Shown here: piece by piece, positions 1-7,262 of the stretch
How the letters are laid out: each line of letters starts with the position of its first letter
Position numbering within the stretch: position 1 is the first letter of the stretch
From: a virus
DNA: 47,374 nucleotides
IMG/VR virus record: IMGVR_UViG_3300003324_000515
Coordinates: 1-47,374 of that record
Reading direction: 5' to 3' (one strand)
Position numbers and translations under genes: made by a program
The notes under the pieces: model-generated
The model's input: the letters and a program-made list of their open reading frames with translations, nothing else
Databases searched by the model: none
What the model was told of the DNA's origin: nothing

Positions 1-309
1 TTTATCTCCGTTCTTATCAGGGTGAGGCGCGGTCGCGGGCGTAGAGTACATCATCCGCGCTATTTCGTTAGCGATTTCGTCCCATTGTTCTTGGGTAACA
101 CCAATGTGCTTATAGACGCTTAGGATGTAGTTATTGGTATCGGTAATGAGCTTCACCATGTTAGGCACATCCACACGGATGGCGGTCTTGTTGTCTATGT
201 ATTCGTGGCGCTGCAGAAAATCATCCCAAATCAGGGAAATCGGCATCAGGGTTTGTACGATTACTCGCTCATGTCCCACTAGGGGTTGGAACGCTTTCTT
301 GTCGGGCAT
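1..309 (-). CDS. hypothetical protein, split by the contig ends
   Basis: Minus-strand frame starting at ATG 309, with AGGAGG 8 nt upstream, and open to base 1. Joining the ends at the 21-base overlap lets the frame continue at 47353 and stop at 47323, giving about 112 residues ending in KKK. The joined stop lies two bases before the next gene's ATG, as expected for a compact operon. I do not recognise the family. It is mostly helical-looking with no membrane segment. The last codon differs at one base between the two ends (AAA versus AAC), probably an assembly-edge error. Confidence 0.7.
   Translation of the reverse strand, partial: MPDKKAFQPLVGHERVIVQTLMPISLIWDDFLQRHEYIDNKTAIRVDVPNMVKLITDTNNYILSVYKHIGVTQEQWDEIANEIARMMYSTPATAPHPDKNGDK
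2..22. repeat. terminal direct overlap (copy 1; copy 2 at 47354-47374)
   Basis: Bases 2-22 are identical to the last 21 bases of the window. The repeat is short and a gene reads across the joined ends, so this is most simply a k-mer-length assembly overlap of a circular or circularly permuted genome rather than a biological terminal repeat. Confidence 0.85.
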
Positions 310-709
310 TGCGTTCCTCCTCTCTTAATTTCATGCGTTTATGATTGCTCAGGCTAGGCGCATAAGGTAACTCGTAGGTGTGCGGATTCACCTTATGGCG
401 AAGCGTCCTTGCCTTTATCTTTACACCACGCTTGTCAGTTTTGTCAGTAGTCTCTACTACAAACTTGCCTTTTTTAGTGGGGGTCCGATCAACATAACGC
501 TGGCGGACGCGCCTGCGATTGACTCTTACAAGCTTCCCGCCAATCCCCATGTAGTGAGCACCATCAGCATTCGGCAGTTCTTTCTCAACATATTTTTTCT
601 TCTTTTCGTCCCAGCCCATGATTGTGACTTTCGCGCCTTTGGGATGGAATTTAGGTTTTGACAGTTCGCGGAACTTCTGTTGTTCCTTCTTGTAGTCCTT
701 CTTCGGCAT
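269..709 (-). CDS. basic hypothetical protein
   Basis: A 146-residue, strongly Lys/Arg-rich protein with no recognised domain. The centre (about residues 55-80) contains KLVRVNRRRVRQRY, which could bind nucleic acid. The 3' end overlaps the next gene's start at 309, and the 5' end overlaps the end of the upstream gene, so it belongs to the packed minus-strand operon. The high positive charge suggests DNA or RNA binding, but this is inference only. Confidence 0.65.
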   Translation of the reverse strand: MPKKDYKKEQQKFRELSKPKFHPKGAKVTIMGWDEKKKKYVEKELPNADGAHYMGIGGKLVRVNRRRVRQRYVDRTPTKKGKFVVETTDKTDKRGVKIKARTLRHKVNPHTYELPYAPSLSNHKRMKLREEERNARQESVPTPSGT

Positions 710-920
710 GTACCCTCTCCTTTGCCCTTTTAACTCTTTTATTCCAGGCTACCACAGCTTTGTGGCGCAGCGACGAATGTACACTCATAGTGCTGGTGTC
801 TTTGTGATGACGGCCATAGCGGTGCAGGCGTATATCATAGCCTTCCGCTTTACGGCGCTGGATATATTCTTCAATCCAGGCGTTGCGCTCTTCGGGTGTA
901 GCATCGAGATATTTACTCAT
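651..920 (-). CDS. hypothetical protein
   Basis: An 89-residue charged, probably helical protein. The N-terminus has a short motif (SKYLDATPEERNAWIEEY) reminiscent of a helix-capped regulator or scaffold. It overlaps the 146-residue gene downstream, and its start touches the stop of the gene upstream at 920, so translation is probably coupled. No family recognised. Confidence 0.65.
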   Translation of the reverse strand: MSKYLDATPEERNAWIEEYIQRRKAEGYDIRLHRYGRHHKDTSTMSVHSSLRHKAVVAWNKRVKRAKERVHAEEGLQEGTTEVPRTVKT

Positions 921-1189
921 TACACCTCCAACCGCATATTATCTATTTTTTTCAGGGCATCTATCGGCACAAAATACTGGGGCGGTACACCAGTATACTG
1001 CTTCAATGGATAGCTGCGGATGTCGTTGCCACTGATCTCAAACAGACCAGGATGGCTAAGCTTACCATTTTTGTCGGTGGCTAGTATGGTGACGGAATTT
1101 ATGCCATCAACGACATAGTCTTTAGCCAGGCCGACAGCTGGATAGCCGAGCCCGTAGAAAACTTTCTTGACTTTGAATTGTCCAATCAT
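920..1189 (-). CDS. hypothetical protein
   Basis: An 89-residue protein with a beta-rich look: alternating hydrophobic strands around residues 5-12, 25-37 and 45-60. It has no signal peptide, membrane segment or metal motif. Its start overlaps the end of the RusA-like gene by four bases, so both are translated from one message. It could be a small cytoplasmic phage protein of unknown role. Confidence 0.65.
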   Translation of the reverse strand: MIGQFKVKKVFYGLGYPAVGLAKDYVVDGINSVTILATDKNGKLSHPGLFEISGNDIRSYPLKQYTGVPPQYFVPIDALKKIDNMRLEV

Positions 1190-1575
1190 AGTGTTCTTGC
1201 CTCCGATAAACTGACCTGCACGCCCACACGACTTTGCTCTTTAACCACAATCCAACGCTCGTAATTGAATCCGCGTATCCACTTCTGGGTATCGCCAGGA
1301 ATTACGCCCGCCATGACGAGCCCGTCCAAGATAAACTTTTTAGCAAAGATTATGTTGTCGGGATCTCGCCTGGCGTTCGGCTCAAACCACATGAAGCTGA
1401 GTGTTACTGGAACTTGGTAAGGTACTATCTTCTGGGCTTTACACTCCCACGCTACCGCTTCGGTCCACTTCTTCTTCATATCCGCGCCCGCGTATCTATT
1501 ACGGCGGTTAGCGTCCATGAAGTCATTCAGACCTGGAAGCTGTGGCAGGAATAAGGTCTGTTTTAGAATATCCAC
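1186..1575 (-). CDS. rusA: RusA-like Holliday junction resolvase
   Basis: A 129-residue protein matching the RusA endodeoxyribonuclease family in length and motif. It has RRDPDN at residues 69-74 followed by ILDGL and a later Asp (D95), the positions of the catalytic acidic residues in RusA (D70, D72 and D91 in E. coli). RusA cuts four-way DNA junctions as a dimer. In phages it resolves recombination or replication intermediates before packaging. It sits in the same operon as an ssDNA-binding protein and a PD-(D/E)XK nuclease, which fits a recombination module. The start at 1575 overlaps the upstream gene. Function is inferred from family motifs and not tested. Confidence 0.88.
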   Translation of the reverse strand: MDILKQTLFLPQLPGLNDFMDANRRNRYAGADMKKKWTEAVAWECKAQKIVPYQVPVTLSFMWFEPNARRDPDNIIFAKKFILDGLVMAGVIPGDTQKWIRGFNYERWIVVKEQSRVGVQVSLSEARTL

Positions 1576-2111
1576 GCTCCTAGCAGGAATGCTATCGCCA
1601 GTATTACGATTATGAATACCCAGTCGGCGGTGGTCATGCCAGTTCTAGAAGTGGGCTGGGACTCTGCACTAACACGCACGCGTGTAGTTCTGGTCCGCGA
1701 TGGTTGCAGCTCAGGATCTAACAGAAATGGAGTGTCATCATCTGCTACAGGTAGTTTTGCGGTAGCGCGCAGACGGCGTTCCTCTGACTTACTAAGCGGT
1801 TTTGTGGTCCGCTTGCGTGGGGTTGATTTAGTTTTACTTGCTGTGGTTTTGGCTTTAGCCATAGAGTTATCCTCCGTTTTACTTAATAGAACCTTTCTTA
1901 AATCTTGGGGAGTGTCAAAATCCCCGCGCTCCCCTGTAGGAATCCAGTGCCATCGCCCGCGCACTGGATAGACATCCAGCACCCCTTCAATTCTTAGCTG
2001 GTAGCCGTTATTGAAGTCTTGTAGGTCGAAGCCATATTTCCTGCAGAATCGTACTATTTGCGGTGCTCGTCGCACGAAGTTATCGCGTTTCCAAGCTTGT
2101 CGCCTAGCCAT
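1563..2111 (-). CDS. hypothetical protein with C-terminal membrane anchor (possible nested second start)
   Basis: A 182-residue reading frame with three parts. Residues 1-80 form a compact domain with aromatic motifs (GYQLRI, RGRWHWIP). Residues 84-155 are a basic, low-complexity Lys/Thr/Ser linker. Residues 161-182 form one hydrophobic segment ending the protein, so it is probably tail-anchored. An internal ATG at 1862 is preceded by GGAGG at an 8-nt spacing, so a second 99-residue product (linker plus anchor) is likely. The two parts look like two genes fused by loss of a stop codon. The main start at 2111 has GGGAG upstream. No named family. Confidence 0.6.
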   Translation of the reverse strand: MARRQAWKRDNFVRRAPQIVRFCRKYGFDLQDFNNGYQLRIEGVLDVYPVRGRWHWIPTGERGDFDTPQDLRKVLLSKTEDNSMAKAKTTASKTKSTPRKRTTKPLSKSEERRLRATAKLPVADDDTPFLLDPELQPSRTRTTRVRVSAESQPTSRTGMTTADWVFIIVILAIAFLLGAWIF

Positions 2112-2646
2112 TTTTAATATCTCCCTTGATGAGAGACAGGCGTGACTGAGCCATTTTCAAAAATGTGTCAGTCCTGAAGCACAGGTCGCTCGCTTGATCG
2201 GCTATGAGCTGGCACTCGCTGGCATTCTTAAATTGCTCTTTGGCATCTAATTCAGCCTTCAATTCAGCCCGATTGACCGCTAATTTACTAGCAACATATT
2301 CAAGGGTTTTGTCGGCGCGGAAGCGTCGGGCTGCCCTGTCAGCGTTGCGCGCAAGGTACATAGCGTAGGCAGCATTCTTGCCGAGTGCGCTATTCACTCT
2401 GGCAAGCTTTAAGATAGTTCTGCTCAGGCCTTCAGGATCTCCGTTATCGGAAGCTTTCACCGCTACGGCCTGGTATTGTTTAACTTTGCTCTCTAGCTGG
2501 TCGATATTTTGTACGACTTCTTCTAAAGTGAGGTCGTCAGACGGCGCTTTATCTACGGGCGCAGCTTCTTCCTCTCCTTCGCGATAGTCGTCAGGCGAGC
2601 GGTCGCCTTCGAAAAAATCGCCAGCAGGTTCGTTCGGTTCGCTCAT
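2104..2646 (-). CDS. hypothetical acidic/coiled-coil protein
   Basis: A 180-residue protein. Residues 1-40 are acidic and disordered-looking. Residues 40-175 are almost entirely helical with coiled-coil character (EEVVQNIDQLESKVKQYQ and following). It overlaps the downstream gene by eight bases. The size and architecture resemble small phage recombination accessory or Gam-like factors, but no diagnostic motif is visible, so the role is unknown. Confidence 0.65.
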   Translation of the reverse strand: MSEPNEPAGDFFEGDRSPDDYREGEEEAAPVDKAPSDDLTLEEVVQNIDQLESKVKQYQAVAVKASDNGDPEGLSRTILKLARVNSALGKNAAYAMYLARNADRAARRFRADKTLEYVASKLAVNRAELKAELDAKEQFKNASECQLIADQASDLCFRTDTFLKMAQSRLSLIKGDIKNG

Positions 2647-2648
2647 AT

Positions 2649-2783
2649 CTAATCCTTAATGACGGCAATTACGCCGACTATTAATGCTACTATTAGGGCG
2701 AAGATTACGATTAGGAATCGCAGAACTATCGGGATCAGGACTATGCCCGCGATTACTAGTAAAAGTATTTCCCAACCACTCAT
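2649..2783 (-). CDS. small membrane protein
   Basis: A 44-codon frame, nearly all hydrophobic after residue 4 (WEILLLVIAGIVLIPIVL, then a second stretch to residue 41), enough for one long or two short membrane spans. It fits exactly between its neighbours, starting two bases after the stop of the gene upstream, so it probably uses translational coupling. There is no strong Shine-Dalgarno site. Unknown function. Confidence 0.6.
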   Translation of the reverse strand: MSGWEILLLVIAGIVLIPIVLRFLIVIFALIVALIVGVIAVIKD

Positions 2784-2785
2784 CG

Positions 2786-2998
2786 TTAGGCGCTTTTTAA
2801 AGTGGTCTCGTCAATGAACGGGAAACCTGTCTGCTCATGCAGGTTCACACCAGCACGGCGGGCATTGCCTTTGTTGTAGTAGGCTTCACTTGTAAGCATG
2901 ATCCGACCATTCGTGCCATACAGGTAAATGCGATAGAACAATGTGCGCTTCACCAATTTAATCATTGGTGTAGTTTTAGAGCTTTTTCGCTTCGCCAT
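2786..2998 (-). CDS. YegP/DUF1508-like small protein
   Basis: A 70-residue protein. Residues 20-52 (FYRIYLYGTNGRIMLTSE, then YYNKGNARRAGVNL) match the pattern of the DUF1508/YegP fold: an aromatic strand, an NG turn, a Ser-Glu strand and a helix beginning at a Tyr-Asn-Lys segment. The biochemical role of this family is not established. The basic N-terminus is short and probably disordered. The gene lies directly downstream of the ssDNA-binding protein gene. Confidence 0.55.
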   Translation of the reverse strand: MAKRKSSKTTPMIKLVKRTLFYRIYLYGTNGRIMLTSEAYYNKGNARRAGVNLHEQTGFPFIDETTLKSA

Positions 2999-3006
2999 GA
3001 TTCCTC

Positions 3007-3588
3007 CTAAAATGGAATGTCATCGAGGTTAATTTCTTCGTCAGGATCGATGTCCTCGATTACCACATCTTCTTCCTGGGTTTGTGCTGTAGGCTTCACA
3101 GTGCCTTTCTCACGGGCTGGACGGCCTTTAAGGGCATCTTTTAGCCACATAGCCCGTTCCACGCCCTTACCAGCTTCTACGGCCTTCAGGAGGTCGATTT
3201 TATCGATCTCGGCCTGCTGCTCTTCTGTAATCTGCTCGTCAGCGGGGCTTGGCACAACACTGTAGGTGGTACGCTGGCCCTCTTTGGTCCGCTTAATATC
3301 GAGATCGTATTTACCAGAAGTCGGTTCGCCCCACTTCGGGTTTTTAGCGATGTCGGCTATCATGCGGTAGGCAGTAACTGGCAACTGGATAACTTGAGGC
3401 GCATTGTCCTTCAAATTCCACACTATCCAAGAATACTTGGTAGAGATCTGCTCAGAATTGCCCTGTCGATAGACATTATCGAAAATTACAGGTTCACTTA
3501 CGATTCGCACAGTGTAGGTCTTGTCGTCCTCTAACTTGAGGTACAGCCCACCACCGCTTTCTGGAACATGTTCGTCGTAAACGCTCAT
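3007..3588 (-). CDS. single-stranded DNA-binding protein (phage gp32/gp2.5-like)
   Basis: A 193-residue protein with a beta-rich core of about 115 residues (KLEDDKTYTVRIVSEP, then LDIKRTKEGQRTTYSVVP), a helical segment, and a very acidic tail ending in DDIPF, the hallmark of SSB proteins that recruit replication partners through their C-terminus. Proteins of this type coat ssDNA during replication and recombination. RusA and the PD-(D/E)XK nuclease are encoded in the same operon. The assignment rests on architecture and the tail. I cannot decide between the gp32-like and gp2.5-like families by eye. Confidence 0.75.
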   Translation of the reverse strand: MSVYDEHVPESGGGLYLKLEDDKTYTVRIVSEPVIFDNVYRQGNSEQISTKYSWIVWNLKDNAPQVIQLPVTAYRMIADIAKNPKWGEPTSGKYDLDIKRTKEGQRTTYSVVPSPADEQITEEQQAEIDKIDLLKAVEAGKGVERAMWLKDALKGRPAREKGTVKPTAQTQEEDVVIEDIDPDEEINLDDIPF

Positions 3589-3791
3589 TAGATTTCCTCC
3601 TTCGGTTTACTTACGCGATCGTCTTCTTTTTCTTGTGCTGGAGGATCAAAAGTGACTCTTACACCAGCATCGGTTTGGTAAATGAATTGTCGGCCTCGTG
3701 CGTTGATGATGCGCTCTGCTACTTTTTCAAGCATCGCCATATCTTCGTGGTCCAAAACCATGTACGAAGCGCCTTCTTCGGTCATTCCCAT
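3588..3791 (-). CDS. hypothetical protein
   Basis: A 67-residue protein: an N-terminal helix (residues 10-30), a short beta hairpin (RQFIYQTDAGVRVTFDPP) and a charged tail. It is coupled at both ends, its stop sharing a base with the SSB start and its start sharing one with the stop upstream. No family recognised. It is likely a small partner of the replication genes, by position only. Confidence 0.6.
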   Translation of the reverse strand: MGMTEEGASYMVLDHEDMAMLEKVAERIINARGRQFIYQTDAGVRVTFDPPAQEKEDDRVSKPKEEI

Positions 3792-4018
3792 TATTTACTC
3801 CTTATTTTACTAGAATTGTATGCAATGTAGATCAGTGCCAGCACGGAAAATGCGCCCAATGTACGGCCAGCCCAAATGCGGGAGGCATCAGTCAGCTTGA
3901 CAAAATCAAGCAGGTACAACGCGCCAGTTCCTGACACTAACACGAATAGTGCAGTCACAGCGGTTTCAGCCCAAATAGCTGCCTCGCTATGCTTCACCGC
4001 GTCAAGTCTCTTTCCCAT
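3791..4018 (-). CDS. small two-pass membrane protein
   Basis: A 75-residue protein with hydrophobic segments at about residues 19-38 and 49-67 and a basic tail. I chose ATG 4018 because AAAGGAG lies 7 nt upstream. A longer in-frame start at 4168 would only read through the neighbouring gene in another frame. The start lies inside the 3' end of the 72-residue gene. Function unknown; a membrane or superinfection role is possible but unsupported. Confidence 0.6.
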   Translation of the reverse strand: MGKRLDAVKHSEAAIWAETAVTALFVLVSGTGALYLLDFVKLTDASRIWAGRTLGAFSVLALIYIAYNSSKIRSK

Positions 4019-4220
4019 TTTCTTGCTCCTTTCCTGTGGTATTATCTTGCTCGGAGCGGTACTTTTCCCATCGCCTTTGGACAGCTTTCCGCCCTCGTTC
4101 AGAATCAAATTTTCCAGTGGACTTCTTTCCACCTTCAGCCCCAATCTTCTTAAAATGGTCTTCGCCATAACGCTCCCTCGTAGTTTTTACTTGTCGCTCT
4201 CGATCATCTCGTTTAGTCAT
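4002..4220 (-). CDS. small basic KGG-repeat-like protein
   Basis: A 72-residue, very polar protein with GGKKSTGKFDSERGRKA in the middle, resembling the Gly-Gly-Lys stress-protein type often seen in phages as short basic proteins. It has no membrane segment. Its ATG at 4220 directly abuts the stop of the upstream gene and its 3' end overlaps the membrane protein gene. It may bind nucleic acid; function is not established. Confidence 0.55.
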   Translation of the reverse strand: MTKRDDRERQVKTTRERYGEDHFKKIGAEGGKKSTGKFDSERGRKAVQRRWEKYRSEQDNTTGKEQENGKET

Positions 4221-4433
4221 TTACTTACTCCCACAGCTGTATTTAACTGTTGTAGTGCTGCTATTTCCATCGTGAGTAGTAGTCTGATTTAAGACTTTGC
4301 AGTTCTTGGCTAAAAACTCATCACGACCAATGTCGCGGGAGTGGTTAATACCGATAGCCAGAAACATGAACACTATCAAAAGGATGGATAGGCAGGCGAT
4401 TAATATTGAAGTTACTTGCTGATTTCCGTTCAT
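4221..4433 (-). CDS. small single-pass membrane protein
   Basis: A 70-residue protein with one strong hydrophobic segment (about residues 8-29) followed by a polar, Thr/Ser-rich external-looking domain with two cysteines (C45 and C67) that could form a disulfide. The start overlaps the stop of the gene upstream (ATGA). Topology suggests an N-in/C-out envelope protein. Role unknown. Confidence 0.6.
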   Translation of the reverse strand: MNGNQQVTSILIACLSILLIVFMFLAIGINHSRDIGRDEFLAKNCKVLNQTTTHDGNSSTTTVKYSCGSK

Positions 4434-4600
4434 AATTCCTCCTCGCTTACAACACCCACTATCCGTACTTCTGGCTCTCCAGAGTAAGGCATAGGGCTTT
4501 CAACTACTATGAATTGGCCTGGCTGGAAATTATGTTCGGTGAGGAAGTTGCTGAGATCCCAGACCTTAACATCCCAGTGCTTCCAAGTTATTTTCTTCAT
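4430..4600 (-). CDS. small hypothetical protein
   Basis: A 56-residue frame beginning MKKITWKHWDVKVWDL, overlapping the stop of the nuclease gene and the start of the membrane protein gene by ATGA junctions at both ends. This perfect coupling is the main evidence that it is real. It is Trp- and acid-rich and probably a small beta fold. No family recognised. Confidence 0.6.
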   Translation of the reverse strand: MKKITWKHWDVKVWDLSNFLTEHNFQPGQFIVVESPMPYSGEPEVRIVGVVSEEEL

Positions 4601-5631
4601 TTAGCCATCGCCTTTCGTTTGCGGTCTGGCCGATTCTCGCGGTACTTCAGGCTCAATAATCGCATGTGGTGCTGGAATCCACGCTTTGTGCCGAGCGTGT
4701 GGATGAACCAGGTCCGATTAACTTTAGTGTCAAAGTTGTACTCGCGGTAGAATTTGCCAGTCTGCTTGTTGAGGTTAAATATGGCGTGGCCGTCAAAGGG
4801 GCTTTCATTTTTGAGATGCAAATCCCAGTGGAACTCTTCAGTGTAGCCGACATCATAGCCCCCAAGCTGGCAGAACATGTCGGGGAAAATGCCTTTTGGA
4901 TACTCCCACGCTGGATTATTGGTTTTGATGTCCACCAAATAGAGCTTGCCATCTATGCGCAGGATCATGTCAAAGCGCCCCGCGAACTCGTACTTCAAGC
5001 TCATGATGATGCGCTGGGTGTAGACGACTTCAATATTGTGCTCGTCCCACCACTCGGCAAATTCGCGCATGGCATCCACTAGGTTATTGCGCTCAAAAGC
5101 AATCTGTTTGTCGGCCTCATACAGCCAGGGATCTGCAATATATTCTTTTTGCTGCTCGTCAGAGACATCTAGCAAGTCGAATTTTAGAGCTTTGCCTTCG
5201 GCGGGCGTGTGTTCAGTAGTTTTGATGCGCTCTGGAAATTCTGGCGTTGGCTGGCCGTCGCGCTTGGCAATCATAAAGCGTTCAATCCAGTCGTCGGCAA
5301 AAGTGCCTGTGTCTTTACCGCGCTGCGATTTAATCATGTGGGCTTTGCCAGCTTCCACACACATCTGCTCGAACTCTTCGGGAGTTGGCAGCACTAGCTG
5401 GCCGTCGTTCATAGGGATAAGCTTGCGTTTAAAATACTTGATAGCTTCGGCTTTGAAATAATGCGCTAAGCCATCACTGGCAATAATATCTTTGACAGTG
5501 GTAACACCGATTAGCTTTTCATTGTCTTTTTTGTAGGCGTGGGAGTTAGGGTAATACCAAAGCTCCACTGGTTCATAATGCGGGTGATCTTGATACATCA
5601 CCAATTTTTCTACGACTGTTTGATTAGACAC
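4597..5631 (-). CDS. PD-(D/E)XK superfamily exonuclease
   Basis: A 344-residue protein with the PD-(D/E)XK nuclease signature: E201 on a strand, D221 in FAGRFDMI, then LYLVDIKTN with D234 and K236. Such phage nucleases (Cas4/lambda-exonuclease-like) degrade or process DNA ends for recombination. With RusA and an SSB in the operon it probably generates ssDNA for recombination or replication. No single-strand annealing protein was recognised nearby. It is the first gene after a promoter at 5730-5757, with a roughly 90-nt leader that can form two hairpins. Confidence 0.8.
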   Translation of the reverse strand: MSNQTVVEKLVMYQDHPHYEPVELWYYPNSHAYKKDNEKLIGVTTVKDIIASDGLAHYFKAEAIKYFKRKLIPMNDGQLVLPTPEEFEQMCVEAGKAHMIKSQRGKDTGTFADDWIERFMIAKRDGQPTPEFPERIKTTEHTPAEGKALKFDLLDVSDEQQKEYIADPWLYEADKQIAFERNNLVDAMREFAEWWDEHNIEVVYTQRIIMSLKYEFAGRFDMILRIDGKLYLVDIKTNNPAWEYPKGIFPDMFCQLGGYDVGYTEEFHWDLHLKNESPFDGHAIFNLNKQTGKFYREYNFDTKVNRTWFIHTLGTKRGFQHHMRLLSLKYRENRPDRKRKAMAK

Positions 5632-5729
5632 GCGATTCCTTTCTTAACTGTTCTAGTTTTACAACACCTCCCAGGACTCCACCTGGTTAGGTTAGAGCGC
5701 CGTGCTCGCAGCGCTCCACCCTGCAACCC

Positions 5730-5757
5730 AGTATACACACTTCGTACAAAAAGTCAA
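5730..5757 (-). promoter_or_regulatory. sigma70-type promoter (early class)
   Basis: On the minus strand TTGACT and TATACT are separated by 16 nt containing GTACGAAGTGTG. The same spacer motif recurs at other minus-strand promoters (12522 and 45935). It is placed to transcribe the nuclease-to-RusA gene block. The leader 5632-5722 contains GAGCGC/GCGCTC and CCAGG/CCTGG stems. Confidence 0.75.
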
Positions 5758-5969
5758 GTACTTTTTTCATCAAAGTCCATACGGGCTTGGGTAACGCGGG
5801 CGATCTCTACGGGATCGTTGAGAATATCTCCAAGCTTGAACTTTACTCCGTTCACCTTTACCTCTTGGCTTTCCCAGTCCGTCTTCAGCAGTATCATCAT
5901 CGACAACTTCTGGCTTTGTTCGGGAGTCGTCTCGATTATCGTGCCATCTCTCAATACCAGTTTCCCCAT
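5754..5969 (-). CDS. small hypothetical protein
   Basis: A 71-residue protein (MGKLVLRDGTIIETTPEQSQ and on), starting at ATG 5969 with AAAGGA 8 nt upstream. It looks like a compact alpha/beta protein. It lies in a different frame within the 3' two-thirds of the next gene upstream, so one of the two C-terminal regions may not be functional. The sequence looks more protein-like than the overlapping frame. Confidence 0.6.
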   Translation of the reverse strand: MGKLVLRDGTIIETTPEQSQKLSMMILLKTDWESQEVKVNGVKFKLGDILNDPVEIARVTQARMDFDEKST

Positions 5970-6117
5970 CTGGATCATCCTTTCTAAGCTCACGCAGGCG
6001 ACTAAATTGGTTAGCCAGCAGTGAGCTGTAAGCGTAATCGCTCTTACCATCAATCGCGTCCAGCGCCTCACGGGGCGATAGTCCGCGCTTGAGTATATTT
6101 TTTACTCTATCTTCCAT
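5770..6117 (-). CDS. hypothetical protein overlapping the next gene
   Basis: A 115-residue frame. Residues 1-50 look like a small helical, HTH-like domain (ILKRGLSPREALDAIDG). The rest is hydrophilic, low-complexity and overlaps the 71-residue gene for 200 bases. It may be a genuine overlapping pair, or the first 50 residues may join the next frame by a frameshift near the GGGGAAA run at about 5963-5969. Function unknown. Confidence 0.45.
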   Translation of the reverse strand: MEDRVKNILKRGLSPREALDAIDGKSDYAYSSLLANQFSRLRELRKDDPDGETGIERWHDNRDDSRTKPEVVDDDTAEDGLGKPRGKGERSKVQAWRYSQRSRRDRPRYPSPYGL

Positions 6118-6625
6118 TGCTCCGTGCCTCTGCAGCCCATAATCTCTCCGATTCTTCTTTTGTGCAAGGTACAGTGCCTGGCTGCTCCTGGTGCGGATCG
6201 TTCTTGACCATCGGCTTACGCCAGGCTATCCAGTGAACACCACCTTCTTGGGCGAGCAGTTTGTAGCTGGCCATCTTACTGTAGTAGGAGTTCCACTCTT
6301 TGCCACTAACAGGTTTTTTGTACCAGTTAGTAATAACCGCGCCCGCCATGTTCAGTATCGGCTCTGGCGGTCCGCCAAGATTTTCACCCTCTTCCAGCAA
6401 GTAGACATTGCTCTTAGGGATAAGCTGGCGCGTCTCTTCCACCGCTGAGATTGCCCGACAGTCCAAAAGCATATCCTCGCCTTCGTGCTTGAATATCACG
6501 CTCTCTTTGCCTTCAGCTTTGGCGCGGGCAATCTTCATGGCGATAGACGGAGTAACCAAAAGTGGCTCGTCCTTAAAACGCTTAATCGCGTAGTAGTACT
6601 TGGGCTTTTCAGTTACTTCGTCCAC
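6107..6625 (-). CDS. hypothetical protein
   Basis: A 172-residue soluble protein. The N-terminal half has alternating strands and helices (YYYAIKRFKDEPLLVTPS). The C-terminal half is rich in Trp and Tyr with a helix around residues 108-125. It overlaps both neighbours by a few bases, so it is co-translated. No motif allows a functional call. Confidence 0.6.
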   Translation of the reverse strand: MDEVTEKPKYYYAIKRFKDEPLLVTPSIAMKIARAKAEGKESVIFKHEGEDMLLDCRAISAVEETRQLIPKSNVYLLEEGENLGGPPEPILNMAGAVITNWYKKPVSGKEWNSYYSKMASYKLLAQEGGVHWIAWRKPMVKNDPHQEQPGTVPCTKEESERLWAAEARSNGR

Positions 6626-6845
6626 GCTTGGCCTCCTCCGTGAGATAGGTATCAGCCAGTTTATCCAGGCCGTTAAGGATATACACGATGTCGCTTTTAT
6701 TTACTTTTGTCAAGTCATGGAGCAAAACAACAATCGCTCGTTGTTTGAGTCCGCTCTTGCGCATTGCGTCAGCAGCTACTTGGATTTTGAAAATCGCTTT
6801 AGCCACTTCGTCCGTTACGCTCTGTACTTCAATCTGTTTTGCCAT
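6609..6845 (-). CDS. hypothetical helical protein
   Basis: A 78-residue helical protein. I chose ATG 6845 because GGAG lies about 8 nt upstream; an in-frame GTG three codons earlier lies too close to that site. Two helices (residues 10-35 and 45-70) could form a hairpin. It sits between the glutaredoxin and the 172-residue gene. Function unknown. Confidence 0.6.
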   Translation of the reverse strand: MAKQIEVQSVTDEVAKAIFKIQVAADAMRKSGLKQRAIVVLLHDLTKVNKSDIVYILNGLDKLADTYLTEEAKRGRSN

Positions 6846-6858
6846 GCTATACACTCCT

Positions 6859-7098
6859 TTACCTTATTGCCTCCGCTAGACGGCCTGCATTCCAGCCGAC
6901 TACGGCTTCTTTCTTATCGTCTTTTTCGATCACTGTGACTGGCACAGTTAGCGCGCCAGAAAGCTCATAGGCCTCCTGCCTGCGCTCTGGCGCTTCATCC
7001 AGATTTATTACTTCGTAAGCCTTGCCCTTGAGATCCAAAAACTTTTTGACCATAGCGCAGTACGCGCAAGTGTTGGTAGTGAAAATTGTGATTTTCAT
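6859..7098 (-). CDS. glutaredoxin (NrdH-like)
   Basis: A 79-residue protein with the full thioredoxin-fold signature of small glutaredoxins: KITIFTTNTCAYC with redox cysteines C11 and C14, and TVPVT with the cis-proline at P53. NrdH-type glutaredoxins reduce ribonucleotide reductase or other disulfides using thioredoxin reductase or glutathione. No phage ribonucleotide reductase was found, so it presumably serves the host enzyme or general redox balance. Its start overlaps the zinc-finger gene stop. Confidence 0.9.
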   Translation of the reverse strand: MKITIFTTNTCAYCAMVKKFLDLKGKAYEVINLDEAPERRQEAYELSGALTVPVTVIEKDDKKEAVVGWNAGRLAEAIR

Positions 7099-7262
7099 AT
7101 GTAGAACTCCTCTTCTCTGCGTTGTTTCCTAATGCTTTTGTTAATGGTCTTTAGCATCTGGTCCGCTTGTGCGCAAGCCTTACTGCAGAACCTTTGTGTT
7201 TTTCTTGCAGGGGTAAATAGCTCCCTGCAATTCTCGCACGCTTTTTTTTGAGGCCTCCTCAT
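7095..7262 (-). CDS. small zinc-finger protein
   Basis: A 55-residue protein with CENC at residues 9-12 and CSKAC at 26-30, a short four-cysteine zinc ribbon followed by a basic helix. Similar treble-clef mini-proteins are common in phages and may bind nucleic acid or act as adaptors. It starts with ATG overlapping the TGA stop of the replication gene (ATGA) and ends overlapping the glutaredoxin start. Confidence 0.65.
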   Translation of the reverse strand: MRRPQKKACENCRELFTPARKTQRFCSKACAQADQMLKTINKSIRKQRREEEFYI

